Assembly (NCBI GenBank): GCA_027405735.1
Contig: JAPEHQ010000013.1
Location: forward strand, 1,240,001 to 1,304,000
Source of the DNA: Mucor racemosus
Lineage: Eukaryota > Mucoromycota > Mucoromycetes > Mucorales > Mucoraceae
Length of the DNA: 64,000 nucleotides
Direction of reading: 5' to 3'
In this document: piece after piece, positions 34,588-46,929 of the stretch
Position numbering within the stretch: position 1 is the stretch's first letter
Layout of the letters: each line of letters opens with the position of its first letter
Notes under the pieces: model-generated
What the model was told of the DNA's origin: nothing
Database searches by the model: none
What the model saw: only the letters and a program-made list of their open reading frames with translations
Made by a program: the position numbers and the translations under genes

Positions 34588-36242
34588 GTTGCTATGGTTA
34601 CCAAATTTTTGTTGTTGCGATATAAAAACTCTGTGGCCAACGATGTATATATATATATACAATCCTATCACTCTCTCTCTCTCTATTTTAATTCAAATAG
34701 AATAATTGAGGCTTATTTATTTTATGTTAATTTACAAAAAGGAATATTTAGGGAGAAAGAAAAAAGAAAAAAAGCAATAGCAAGAAAAAAAGGGAAAATA
34801 AAATATTAAAAAAAACTTGTTGTGTGAAACCATCATCATTATTGAATATTACAGTGAAAGCAAGCAGACATCGTGTACAGTACATGATAGACACCAAATC
34901 TGCGGTTTTTTAATTGTAATACCGTGGGGTTTATGGACCCGGTTTGAAAATTTTGCATTACCTTGTTAGTTGTGGGAAGAAAAATCTAACATAATTATAC
35001 GCCTATAGCAAGAAAAAAATGCATGTATCTCATTATGATTATATACATTTGTATGAGTTGAGAATCATACCATTTGGAGGCGTACATGGCAAAGGCGATC
35101 GGGAGTACCACAACAACATGTGGTATTTAAAATAGCGTTATAGGATGAAACGAATTCTTTCTTGTTTTATTTATTTATCCAACAAATCTATAGATAGCTA
35201 ATCGAGCAATTAATTGATTAACAATAATTAATGAATACATACCCATGATTAATTGTGTTAAAATAATGTTTGGCGATCCTTTGATGCTTTGCATGCTTTC
35301 GGCGGGCGTTGAATAAACGGATCAAAATTACTTTTTCAGGTACCAAATCCATCATATCTCAGTTAATTTTTCAATTACATCGATATCAAAAGTGTTTACA
35401 AACTATAAATTTATCTGAGCTCAATTATCAATAATTAAATGCGTAATCTGATTACCTGTTCATGTCCGATTTGGTAAAGTCTTTAGTGAGTGATGTTGAG
35501 AACAGTTTTAGTGTAAACTCCAAAAATTCACTTTGAAAATAGTATATCTCAAACTATTAACATATGAATAATCAATATAAAAAAATATGAGCACAAAAAG
35601 CGTGTTGAGATGACCACTTGGTATTAATGCGGCTATGGCCAAAAACGTCGATTCGAGTGTCTAAAAACACTTTTATTGCTTACTATTGTTATTTTTGGCA
35701 AGTTAGCAAGAACCTCGAGGAGGTTTGATAGTTGGTTTCTCATTCAAAAACTGATGAAAAATGCATAGATATATAATCTTTATACAAACATAAAAAGATA
35801 TACAAACGCATGTTTAAATTCGAATTCCTGGGGGGAAAATGCATCAAACTAAATGCGTTCAAGTAAGTTTTATGAGACATTTACAATCATACACGAACAT
35901 TGATATCTGACTCAAAATCTTTTCCCTGCTGCCTATATAAAGACATATGGTTTTAGGCATAATTATAGCGTTTGGTTTTATAAATATACAGTTTTTAAGC
36001 ATGTTTTATAAAGACATTTTTCTAGATAAAATATTTCCAATCGCCAATAATATGCTTCCAGTCTGACAATAAGAGATAGAAACCAAAAGAGTATTAAAAA
36101 CAAAATGTAGAGTATTCAGCGCTAGCAATTAAAGCAATAGCTACTAAAACTATTCAATAAGGAGATGTTTATTTAACATATGGATAGTGATATAGACATT
36201 GATAATATGGGGTTTACTGATATAAGGAGTAATTGAGGATGT
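34588..36242. other. Intergenic, promoter side of the kinase gene
   Basis: Contains a (TA)n run at about 34646-34660 and a (CT)n run at about 34670-34684. Otherwise AT-rich DNA without a recognised gene or repeat. Confidence 0.45.
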
Positions 36243-36257
36243 TCACATATCTTGCTT

Positions 36258-36735
36258 CAACGCGCAAGCGCCACCACACAATATTATGTTTATAAAATTA
36301 CTCTTCTTCATCATAGATATCTTCATCTTTTTGCTTGTCTTTTCTTTTAGATTGCCAGGATTGGGATATGAGATTACAGGAGAAATATATTGATCAATAT
36401 CGATCATTTTGACATTTGCGTTCTTTTTGTTTCCGTTTTTGATATTAGGCATGGTATGACTAAGTGTTCTAGTGTAGTCGATGATCATCACTTTGATATC
36501 TTTGATCATAGATTAAAAAAATTTAATGGAAAAAGATAGAAGGGGAAAGGAGAGCAAAAAGTTAAGCAAACTTCCTTTGACATAATCAACTGGTTTCACT
36601 TACCACCGCCAAAGCAAATCCATCCAACAATAACTTGATTGCACCGCTCTTGACATTACGCTGTGTACTGGGGTAATTGAACGAACATATTCTTGGTAGA
36701 GTGTACACCTTCTGCTCAATATACCATATGTCGGT
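36258..36735 (-). pseudogene. Gene remnant, two exon-like pieces, unknown family
   Basis: The minus strand reads IEQKVYTLPRICSFNYPST and VKSGAIKLLLDGFALAVV (about 36720-36604) up to a GTAAGT donor. After about 110 bp comes an acceptor and a frame with VMIIDYTRTLSHTMPN (about 36500-36440). One frameshift later (near 36340) an acidic tail QKDEDIYDEEE with a stop follows. The pieces fit one gene end with an intron and a frameshift. The upstream part is replaced by the LTR-tail-like module at 36752-36830. Family not recognised; a transposon-encoded or host gene fragment are both possible. Confidence 0.4.
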
Positions 36736-36751
36736 TTTCGAGGATATTAAA

Positions 36752-36880
36752 CAGCCAAGACCTAGAAGCACTTGGTTCTTTCTTTTACCATTAGTTTTTC
36801 TAGTAATAAAGCCTACGTTCTCCATGATAAATGTTACTAACCTTTACTATTAGTCTTTCTATAAATAAAATTCTATGTAT
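36752..36880 (+). repeat. LTR-tail-like module, copy 3
   Basis: Reads agacctagaagcacttgg ... ctagtaataaagcc, then tacgttctccatgataaa and a ctataaataaaattc tail. Matches 54924-55060 closely through the tail. Confidence 0.55.
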
Positions 36881-36889
36881 CCATAAATT

Positions 36890-37030
36890 CTCAAGGAGAA
36901 TTAATTTTGGGCTTTCTCTTGGGTTGCATTCTAGCCGCTGAAACTCTTCTCAATCGCTTATATCTCTGACCCTCTATTTGCAGCTCAAGAGGTTGTCTCG
37001 CTGCATCTGTTTGTTGTAATTAATCATAGG
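36890..37030 (-). pseudogene. Short coding-like fragment, unknown
   Basis: The minus strand is open for about 40 codons (including LELQIEGQRYKRLRRVSAAR) with a strongly basic end and a TAA. It has no start and no recognised domain. It may belong to the same decayed element as 36258-36735. Confidence 0.3.
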
Positions 37031-37521
37031 TTTCTTTATCAGGGGCCATATTGGTATTTTAATTTGTCTATCAATGGTACAGGTTCAGCAATAGCAAGGG
37101 AAATTTAATTTTAGTAACTTTTCAGATCAAATAGTTCGCTGATGTAATGATCTGTAATTTTGGACCATATAATAACAAAGGTGGATAATATGCTTATATA
37201 TAATATCTTTGTTGCTACAAATTGGTGGTCACTGGATTGATGAAGGTTGGTTTTCTTATTTGTAAAATTAGATGTTTATTAGATAATAAATAAAAGTAAA
37301 GAAGAGTAAAAGGATGGATAAATCTACAAGGGATCATGTAATGATTTCCTTGTAGTACTTATAGATGAATGAAATAGAAACATTCGACTCATTACAGCTG
37401 GCTGTTGATATCAGTTAATTATTATTTTTAGGATACTAAATATCCTGTTGAACATTTACAAAATTTCATGAAATGCATGCATTGCATGTAAAGCTTATTT
37501 CAATACAAGTGCAACTTTTAT
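37031..37521. other. Intergenic
   Basis: AT-rich; no gene or repeat partner recognised. Confidence 0.4.
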
Positions 37522-39495
37522 TTAAAAACCAAATAGACCATTTTTTGATAATGCAGATTCTAAATGAACAGGTACATTCTTTTCTGCCTCCTCTTCTCTT
37601 TTTTTATCCATCTTTTTGGCTGTTAATGCACCAATTTTTTTATAATATTCTATTAATCGTTTGTGTCCACCTGCTTTAGCTAAATCATAAGGTGTACCTG
37701 ACTTACGAGGTATATAGCTATTAAAATCACATCCACATCTCTCAATTAATAAAGAAGCTACTTCGAGATGACCATGACGTGATGCCCAATGTAAAGGGGC
37801 TTCACCTCTAATATCAACTTGATTTACAGTTAATTGACATGTTTGGATCAAAAACGAAACAAGATCAGTATGTCCAGATGCTGATGCATAATGAAGAGCA
37901 GTTGCACCTATAAATAAGTATACAATGTTAGAACATGTAAAATAAATCTCGATCTTTTTTGTATTTACCCATGCTATCAACTTGTGAGTGGTATTTAGGT
38001 GGTGTAAGTGACACAATATATTCAACGACGGGAGTATGACAATGTTCAGCTGCTACTTGCAAGGCCGTTTTGTTTTTTAAGCCAGCGCCTCTTCCATTGG
38101 AAAGATCAGCGCCTGCTTCAACCAAGGCCTGAAGTCCTGGGAGCCAGCCCAAACTTGCAGCCAAATAAGCAGGCGTTACTTTGTCATCTTCTACTTGACT
38201 CAATGTCATGGCATTGGGATTAGCTCCATGTTGTAAGAGCAAATCAAGTGATGTAGATGCTTTAATCACAATCAATGTATGAATCATACCAAAGCCATAT
38301 TTAACGGCCTTATGGCTTGACGATTGCTTTGCTGTATTAGGTGATCCACCACGTCTCAAAAAATTACTACAGAAAAAATCGAGTAAATAAACTACACTCC
38401 CATATTTTTCAATATAATACTTTACCTGATCATCTTTTCAATAGTAGAATCAGCGGTTTTACTTTTAGCTATAGTTTCCCAAAGTGCATCAGAGCCTCCA
38501 AAAGCAATAGGATCTACCTTGCGCTGTTGGACTACCGAGCTATTAACATAACCTGCATGGCTAGCATTTGTCGTTGATCGAGTCACTCCAGGTTGTGGAG
38601 CAATTGGAATAGAATTTGATGAATTCGTAGTTACAGGTGCCGGACCTGAAACAGGAGAAGAAATGCTAGGTTGCATATGTTGCCAAGAACCTTTTCTACT
38701 TGAGATATGTTTATTATTGTTTGAATCACCATCCGTGCTTGCAGAATGTATACTAGCAGATGCAGCATTTGAATTTTGACGAAGTCTAGGCACAGGTGGA
38801 GCAGGTGATAATTCAGATGTATAAGCAGTCCAATAAGGTGTACCTGAATTATTTGATGAAGTAGTTGAAGAAGAAGAAGATCTTGAAAGATGTCTGCTAT
38901 TCTTATTTTCCATTGGTAATGGAGAAGTTGGAAGAGGAGGAGGAGGCATAGTATGATACATTGCTCCTTCTGAGCCCGAGATTGATGAAGGAGGTGGAGA
39001 TATATTACTATTATTATTTAATAATGAGGATGAACTGGATTCCATTGATGGACTACGAGGTCTTGTACCATTTATTGCTGCATATTGTTTGTTTAATTCT
39101 GCCGCTTTATCATATTTTTTTTTGAAAAATTGCATTTCTCTCACAGCTTTTTCATATCGCCGTTGATAACTGTCTTCGGTTAATTGTAAATTTTCGTATT
39201 CTTGCTCCAGAATTTCGGATCTTTGTTGGAGCACCGATATGAGGCGATCATAATCAGATACTAATCTTTTAATCTCAACTCGAATCGCTTGCTTTAAATC
39301 TTCATTGGATACACGTTGTGTTAAATTCACTAAATTATCCTTGGGATTACTGCGTTGTTGTTGATAGTGCGGTTGAATTATTTCATTATTTTCAGATATA
39401 TCATGAAGTTGCATTCTTTGCATTTGACGGCTGTTGTTGTTGAATTGATCGTCTAATGAGTAATTGCTATTATTTATTGTAGTTGGTGGTGTCAT
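37522..39495 (-). CDS. Coiled-coil and ankyrin-repeat protein
   Basis: Three exons on the minus strand: 39495-38426, 38366-37969, 37907-37522; in phase, about 617 residues. The start is ATG 39495 (MTPPTTINNSNYSL), right after a (CT)n leader; an upstream in-frame extension would be only pyrimidine-rich leader. Residues about 70-145 form a coiled coil (SDYDRLISVLQQRSEILEQ and following). A disordered Ser/Pro/Asn-rich middle with polyproline (PPPPLPTSPLP) follows and could bind SH3 domains. The C-terminal 230 residues hold about five ankyrin repeats (DLLLQHGANPNAM, TALHYASASGHTDLV, APLHWASRHGHLEVA, TPYDLAKAGGHKRLI). It is probably a cytoplasmic scaffold. I do not recognise a named orthologue. 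Confidence 0.88.
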
Positions 39496-40543
39496 TATAC
39501 AAATGAAAGAAACAAAAGCAAAAGAAAAAGAGAGAGAGAGAGAGAGGGAAAAAAAAAGGAAATAATAGAACAGGTACAAACAAATTATAAGGTTACAAGG
39601 AACACAAATGTCTAGTTCTTTTTTCCCAACGGATATTATGGATTTATAGTGCTTCTTGCTGAGATTCTTAGGGCGGCTAGTGAAATGGTTTCGAATTTAA
39701 GGCAACATTGATTCCTTCCATTGTATCCCTTTTGCGTGTGCTGCCCCAAAAAAAAAAGCTTAAATCTCAAGAAAAAAAATGCGAATAGGACCCTTAACAT
39801 CATATCTATTAACACAATTAAGATATATATACTATATTGGATGTTTTTATATAGTAAAAATCCTTTAAAAGTGATAGTATCAATCGAGAAACGAACACAT
39901 TTGCAAAAAGAGACAGGGAGAACAAAAAATAAACTTATAGAGATACTAAACTATCTTTCTCCTTTTTACAGCGATACCCCGGAATTGATCTATGCATTTC
40001 AGATATATCATGATTTACCCTTTATTACATGTAAAACTACACTCCTAATTTATTGTTCCTTCAAAATTCCATTACAAAATAATCAATTTTAATGATTTAT
40101 TCCTCATTTTTGATCGATTGGAATATTTGCGAATGTTTAATTCTCGAGTTGGCTTACTTGATTAAGCATTTTCCTTTTTCAACCGACTTCCAATCATATG
40201 AGCTTGTCATACAGTAACATACAGGAGCTGTACTCCGTTTTAAAGCTCTTTTATAATATACATATCAACTCTAAAGCAAAGACCAACACCTTCTGTTTTA
40301 CAAATAGAAAGTACCCCAGATTTATTTTTTATCGATATATAAAAATCGTCAATATATAAATTTCTTGACGTTTAATTAGGAGAGCTTTGTTGAAAGTTGG
40401 TTGAGACATTTGTAATAGGAGCAATTTGATTTTGTCTTTCTAATTGCACAATGGAAAGAAAGAGAAAATCAGGAGCCTACGGCTCTGTTATTAGCCAATG
40501 TCATTCTATATGATTTCACTAATTTTTCACGAGGTGGCGTAGT

Positions 40544-40574
<31 letters not shown>

Positions 40575-43478
40575 GTTTATTCATATGATAGTGATGCGCA
40601 CAAACATAGTTTAAAAAAAGATCATGTGTACCCACGATGGTACCTTTCAATAGGCCAATGTGCTTTGACTTTTTTTGTTTTTATGTATCGAAAACTAGTG
40701 TTAACTTGCTTATTATACTGAAGCAAAATTGTTTTTTAGCGCAAATACATGGAAATTAGATTTAGATGTAAATTTCTCGTATGAGCAAGTACTCTTTTTC
40801 TCAACTCGCACTCGCAAAAAGAAGATCTGAATGGGTTTATCTCCCCCAAATCAGAAATTCTTTATATGTAAATTAATCCTGTAACATTCAGCGTTACATC
40901 ATAGAATTTTTTTTTATTGCGAATACGGAACTATAGATTTGAAGTTTTGACGCTAGGCAGTATATGTTCATCTGTGTAATCGATGTACAAGTTGTTTCGC
41001 TCCCAATTTGCAGAAACTAATGTAGTAATGAATTTTCAATTTATTGAAAGGCTATTGCAAGCTCACCTTTTTCATGCTAATACACAAACTTTAATTATCT
41101 GTGATTTTAAGCAAATATAATATGCTCCTGGCAGGATTTATACTTTAGACTATAGCCTCATTAATTTATTATACGTAAAAAATGTTATACTTATATTGGT
41201 GTGCATGTTATTATTTCCTAAAATATACATAAGTTACTTATATATATTTGCATAAACAGCAAGGTCGAACTAATAATCTTGATATACAATGTGCTTATAC
41301 ATATATGGTTACATACATATCGCGGCTCTCCATTTAGATTACTTGATAATAACCAAAAACATGGTTTCAAAAGTCTCTTTATATTCTATTAATGAAAATA
41401 AAAGCTTTGTAACTAGCTTTTTTTACATCCATGATGCTTGAATACGTATCTGAACTTGCTGCTAAGGTAATTTGTTTGAATAAACCTTTAAGCTGGAAAA
41501 AGAGTCGAAGATTGACCTTATATTTATATGACTCCTCTGCTTAATAATTAGAGCTTTGTGGCAGAGTATTTCAGGGAAGGGTTCGTTTTGGTGAGATCTG
41601 TTTGTCAAAAGTTACTCTTTAATACTTTTTAACACCAAAAATTTAACGGTTTCCATGTTTGCGTCTTTTGCGTTTTTTGCATTTTTGGAAAACTTCATTA
41701 TATTAACTATAGCATTATATAAACTCGCATTATAATACCAATCTATATCTATTCGCAGCAAGTTGGTTTTTTGAAATATCTTAATTTTTGATGGAGGAAT
41801 GAAAAAAAGTGTTAAAATAGGTGGTGGCCGATTCATCCAGCCAATTTTCATGAGCATCCGCCCTCTTTTTTTTTAATCGCCCAAAAAAATATAAATGTTT
41901 TAATTTCTCCACAAATAATGCAGTTACAGTTACAAGCAATACCTTGATCTGAAGATAATAATGCGGGCTATTATATGGTAAAGCTTTGTTTGAGAGTTTG
42001 ACCAGAGTTTAAGAAAATAAGCTGGAAAGGCTTCAAGAATTTCACTTCAATTTTACAGTAAATCTGATTATCATTGCAACACAACGCAATAAGGATATAA
42101 CTATAGTATGTTATGTAATGTAAATTGAAAGAAATAAGGTCAAAAGCCAAGGACCGAGAACATTGGTTACCTTTTATGTAGCCTCAAACGAGCAATTCAG
42201 TGTAACTTGGTGGCTCGAAAAGTCCAAACCTTAAGTTTGTGCATCATGGTAGAATAATTTTTTATATTATAGATCGTAGATTACCAAGATAAACTTGGTT
42301 TATAAATTATGGTTATATTTGATAAATTTGCAAAAGGTCAATCAAAAGTTTCAATTCTAAATACATATCACAGTGCATAGTAACTTTTGCCAGGCTATCA
42401 ATTCGTTTATGAATATTTTTGAATTCTTCATCGAATGGTAGAAATTACGAATAAAGTTTTCTTACCAAACATCTTTATATCTTTTTGTCGCTTCATCTAA
42501 AGCATGTTTATTTCAAAAAAATTATACATAAAGGCATATATGAATACTGTCTTATGTTGGTTCATATAGATTAAACTAGATGGAAGTCTGAAGAAGGTGT
42601 AAAATAGGATTGTATCAACGCAGAGTACACTTATAACAGGACTTGAATAATGACAAAGCTGATCATTAAAAGCAAAAGTTAAAATATCAGTGTATTTTCT
42701 GAAGTTTTTTCTGAATAATTTAAAAGAACATGTTGATGAATATAATAATAAATCGTTGCGAAACAATTCCATAAAGACTATGCACCACTGTTTCAAATAC
42801 ATGAAAAATTCAAATTTAGCAAAACATATTTCCCCAAAAAAAATACGGAGATAAAGACAAACATCTGCTCAACATTCCATATTAAACATGTAGTCGCGAT
42901 TTTTGATTTACTTGGCCTTAAATAATCCTTTAAAAGCGGTATAGTTGCTAGAAAAATGTGTAGAAAAAGAACATTGATAGCAGAAAATTCGTTATTTGTT
43001 CGAGAAGTTTCGCATGATTTCCATTGCTGCGTCGCTACAATTGGATGATTTACAAGAAAAGCAAAAGTATGAACTTGAAATCCAATCAAAGCTAGCACAA
43101 TCGCTTGGAAATGGAAATAGTCGCTAGCCGACGAAACTAAAATTTTCATAGTAAAAACCTCGTTTTATTGACTAAACATCGCAATCGAGCAATTATTTTG
43201 TTGAATTTATATCAGTCCATTATATTACTTGAAAAATCATGAGATCCACTGTCAAATAAATACAAATGATTGAATTGAACACAGCGTTGTAATATCATGT
43301 CAGATTCACATTTTCATACGATAACCCAAGCTTTGGGCCAATTTTGAACCAATTACCTCATGGGACAGTCTTGGAAATCGGAGTAGCTTATATAACTAGA
43401 AATGCCTAAATAGTTCAAATGCTAAAATATCGTCATTTTCCCTTTTTCTTCTTTTTTAATTGAATACTAGAAATAATC
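39496..43478. other. Long intergenic stretch
   Basis: Nearly 4 kb without a recognisable gene. It holds an (AC)n microsatellite (40545-40573). Frames at 39721-40092 (+) and 42497-43149 (-) lack coding character or domains. No partner repeat found by eye. The last 60 bp are the pyrimidine-rich leader of the lipase gene. Confidence 0.45.
40545..40573 (+). repeat. (CA)n microsatellite
   Basis: About 14 units of ca. Confidence 0.95.
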
Positions 43479-46018
43479 ATGGTAAAAAACTCTGAAAAAG
43501 CCGTTAAAAAAACAACGAATAAAATAGTAAAAAGCGCAGACAATTCTGGTACAAAATGTTTTGAAGACAAAAATTACAAGATCGAAAACCCAATGGATGT
43601 AGAATATGTCAATGAAGTTCATGTATCTGATTTCATGAAAGCTTTGGCTTATGATCCTGTTAAAGGGGTTGATACATCAAATGCTGAACACATTTCGGCG
43701 TGGACAGACGCTCTTCCAGTCAGAAGTGCTTCCAGCAATACAAAAAACCAAAATAAACCTTCAAAAAGAAAATTAAGGGAGCAAGAGGCAGCAAAGCCCA
43801 AGGGTATTTCTCATTCATTGTTACAATACCCCCTGATCGTAAGTTTATTTGATTTGTTGTTGCTTTGTTGTTACTGAATCGATTGTTTGTAGTTTATAAT
43901 CGGTCTCATCATGTTTGTTGAATTGGTTGCTTATATTTCCCTACGTCAAATTGTTCGTATTTGGGAAAATGTATTTAGCTGGTAAGGATGATTATTACTA
44001 AAATGGTATAAAAAAACGATGAATTGATATCTAATATATATAATAATAATAAACAGGAGGGGTAAAAAAAGAACACTTCGCAACAATCTGCGTGCATCCA
44101 AGACATATAAAGAATGGTGCGAATCTGCCGACGCTTTGGATAACTACATGCACAAAGATGAATGGAAAAAAACAATCCCATTTGCATATTATGATTATCG
44201 CTTATTGCAAAAAGTCGTTAAACATCTTAAAATGTACCGTCAGGGTGATACAATCGAGGATGCAACAAAGTTGATGGACGTTTTATATGTTTGTTTGAAA
44301 CAAAATTTTGCTGGAATCGAAAATGCAAAATTATACAGCAATACTTATTTGGGAACAAAAGCTTTGATTGAAGAATACGTTGAGGAAGTTACTCGATCTA
44401 TTGAAGCTCTTGCAAAGAATAAGCATATTTCGACAGAAGAGAAACGACTTGCTTTCAAATTGTACTCGAAAAATTATGGCCGCACGGCATTCTGTTTATC
44501 TGGAGGTGCTGGTTTTGGATATTACCACTTGGGTGTGATTCGTGCCCTGTTGGATCGTGGATTATTACCCTCAATCATTACAGGCACATCTGCTGGTTCT
44601 CTTATGGGAGCTATTGTATGCTCTCGCACAGATGAAGAATTGGACCTTATATTAAATCCTGAATTATCCAGCAGAATTCGAATTTGTCAGGATAATTGGC
44701 CTACCAAATTATATAGATTGGTCACACAAGGATCTTTGTTTGATGCAGAGCAATGGTGTCGTGAGGCAATGTGGTTTTGTAAAGGCTCGCTCACATTTAA
44801 AGAAGCCTACGAAAGAACCGGTCGTATATTTAATGTCTCCGTAATCCCATATGACCCTCATTCGCCTCCCAAACTTTTGAATTATCTTACAGCACCTGAT
44901 TGTGTTGTTTGGAGTGCCGTACTTGCTTCTGCTGCTATTCCCGGCGTAAGTTCATTAAACAATATTTGGGGATTGGGGTTTCCTAATTAGTAATTTGATT
45001 TTAGATTTTGAATCCAGTGGTTCTTATGCAGAAAAAGCGTAATTCAACACATTTGATACCTTATAATTATGGCCACAAGTTTAAGGATGGAAGTTTATCC
45101 ACAGATATTCCAACTCTTGCTTTGAACACTCAGTTTAATGTCAACTATACCATCGTTAGTCAAGTGAATCCTCATGTCCATGTCTTTTTTTACGCTAACC
45201 AAGGTAGCCCCGGTAGACCTGTAACTCACTTGGAAGGTCGAGGATGGCGTGGAGGCTTCTTGGCGTCTACGATTGAGCAAATGTTGAAACTGGATTTAGC
45301 GAAATGGCTAAAGGTTTTGAGATCCTTGAAACTTTTACCGACAGTGAATGATCAAGATTGGAGTTCTGTATGGTTACAGAAATTTGATGGCAATGTTACT
45401 ATCTTGGTAAGCTTTAATAGTTCATTAATCAACAAGGAAGCACATGCTTATTTTATTTTGTGTAATTAATCATAGCCTAAATCGGATCTTTCAGACTGGC
45501 TCTATACCATCGCAGACCCTGATGCTGATAGACTCAAGAAGCTAATGAATATTGGTCAAATACGTACCTGGCCAAAAATTTCAATGATTTCCAACAGAAT
45601 GCGCATCGAATCTTGTATTGAAAAAGTTCGCAGATTGCTTCGCACACCTCCAAAGAACAGCCGTGTTGGACGTTTCAATAGTTATTCTGATGCTGAAATC
45701 AAGAAATTATCACAGCACCTCGAACAGCATGATACTACAAACAATTATGCAAACAACAGTGACGCAGGTAGTGGTGATGAATTAGTATTTTTGAGTCGTC
45801 GTCGTGTCAGCATGCCTGATGGCTCCTTCCAACATTTGCAAGATAAAGACTTTTTCAAGGAGCAAAATAGAAGACGCAAGTTTATGGCGCAATTCTTAGA
45901 TTCTCCTAAAGAAGGAAACAATAGCACTCAGTCATCTGTATTATTCGATTCCCATTCAGATGATTACGACTCTCATTCACCCCCTCCAAGTTCCCCTGAA
46001 GATTATACTCGTAATTAA
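43479..46018 (+). CDS. DUF3336/patatin-like lipase (Tgl3/4/5, SDP1 type triacylglycerol lipase or phospholipase)
   Basis: A lipid hydrolase expected on lipid droplets or the ER. Five exons: 43479-43838, 43893-43981, 44057-44945, 45005-45406, 45476-46018; GT-AG, in phase, about 760 residues. A membrane segment at about 115-140 (YPLIFIIGLIMFVELVAYI) precedes the DUF3336 region (about 150-220, with YKEWCESADALD). The patatin core follows: oxyanion motif SGGAGFG (298-304), nucleophile Ser328 in GTSAGS, and Asp474 in KDGSL, which together form the Ser-Asp dyad; here the Asp motif is DGS, not the usual DGG/DGA. The C-terminus is Ser/Asp-rich and probably disordered. Family members release fatty acids from stored triacylglycerol or act on phospholipids; the substrate cannot be told. 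Confidence 0.94.
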
Positions 46019-46929
46019 AATATCATACCTATTTTGCTTTTGTTTCCTATTCTTATTCCCTCTTATATAAACATATGTAAATAAATAAACAAGAGAAAAG
46101 AAAAGACTAATAAAATTTGAAAGTATAATTGTAATCTAATTTTTTTTTTTTAAGTTTTAAATAAAAAAGCAGTTTTTTTTTTACTTTTCTTATATTTAAC
46201 CATGTGCGGTCTGAAAATTCAGACTTTGTAGCGGACATTTTCGGGACTCATTTTATCCTTACCAACACTCATGATTTTGATCAAAAAACAGAAAAATCAA
46301 TTTTTAATACCAAAATCAACGTTTAAATATACTACATTGTGAGAGAAAATTGTAGCCATAGCTAATACACACTTTATAAAAGCTTAATATTAAATGTTAA
46401 GTAATGAAAATTTGTACTTTTGCCCGAAAAACGGTTTTTTGATTAAAGAATTTTTACGTAATATTTTGCAATAAAAATGTTTGTTATTTTTTATTGAGCA
46501 GATAGAACGCTAAATTCTGAATATGTGTATATTTTTTGTTTTTATAATTAATAATATAATTAACTCTAGATTTGCAAAACCAGAAAAAAAAAATTAAAAA
46601 ATGTCAAAATTGATGATCTGGACAAAAGTAATTTTCTAAATTAATATTCCGCTTATAAGCCTTGTCAGTCTTAAAAATAAGAGATTTTATAATACTTGAA
46701 AATTTTTTTAAGAATTTGCAATGCTGCACCCACTTGATTCAAGCTTATTACTGTAAACCTTTATACATGTTAATATTGTGCGATAGTTTATCCGATGATA
46801 TTATAGTCTTACTTTATAATTACTGCACTAAAGGCGATTTACATTAAGTTTTAGTCTTACCTCTCCAATATCATAAACATAAACATGGCCATCACTGGAA
46901 CCTATTATCACCGCCAATTTATTCACTGC

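Noticed and set aside
39721..40092. 123-codon + frame upstream of the ankyrin gene
   Set aside because: Composition follows the AT-rich background (Ile/Lys/Asn/Tyr runs) and no splice-extended frame or domain is seen.
42497..43149. Two minus-strand frames of 101 and 118 codons
   Set aside because: Overlapping frames in AT-rich DNA without domain, conserved second copy or good start context.
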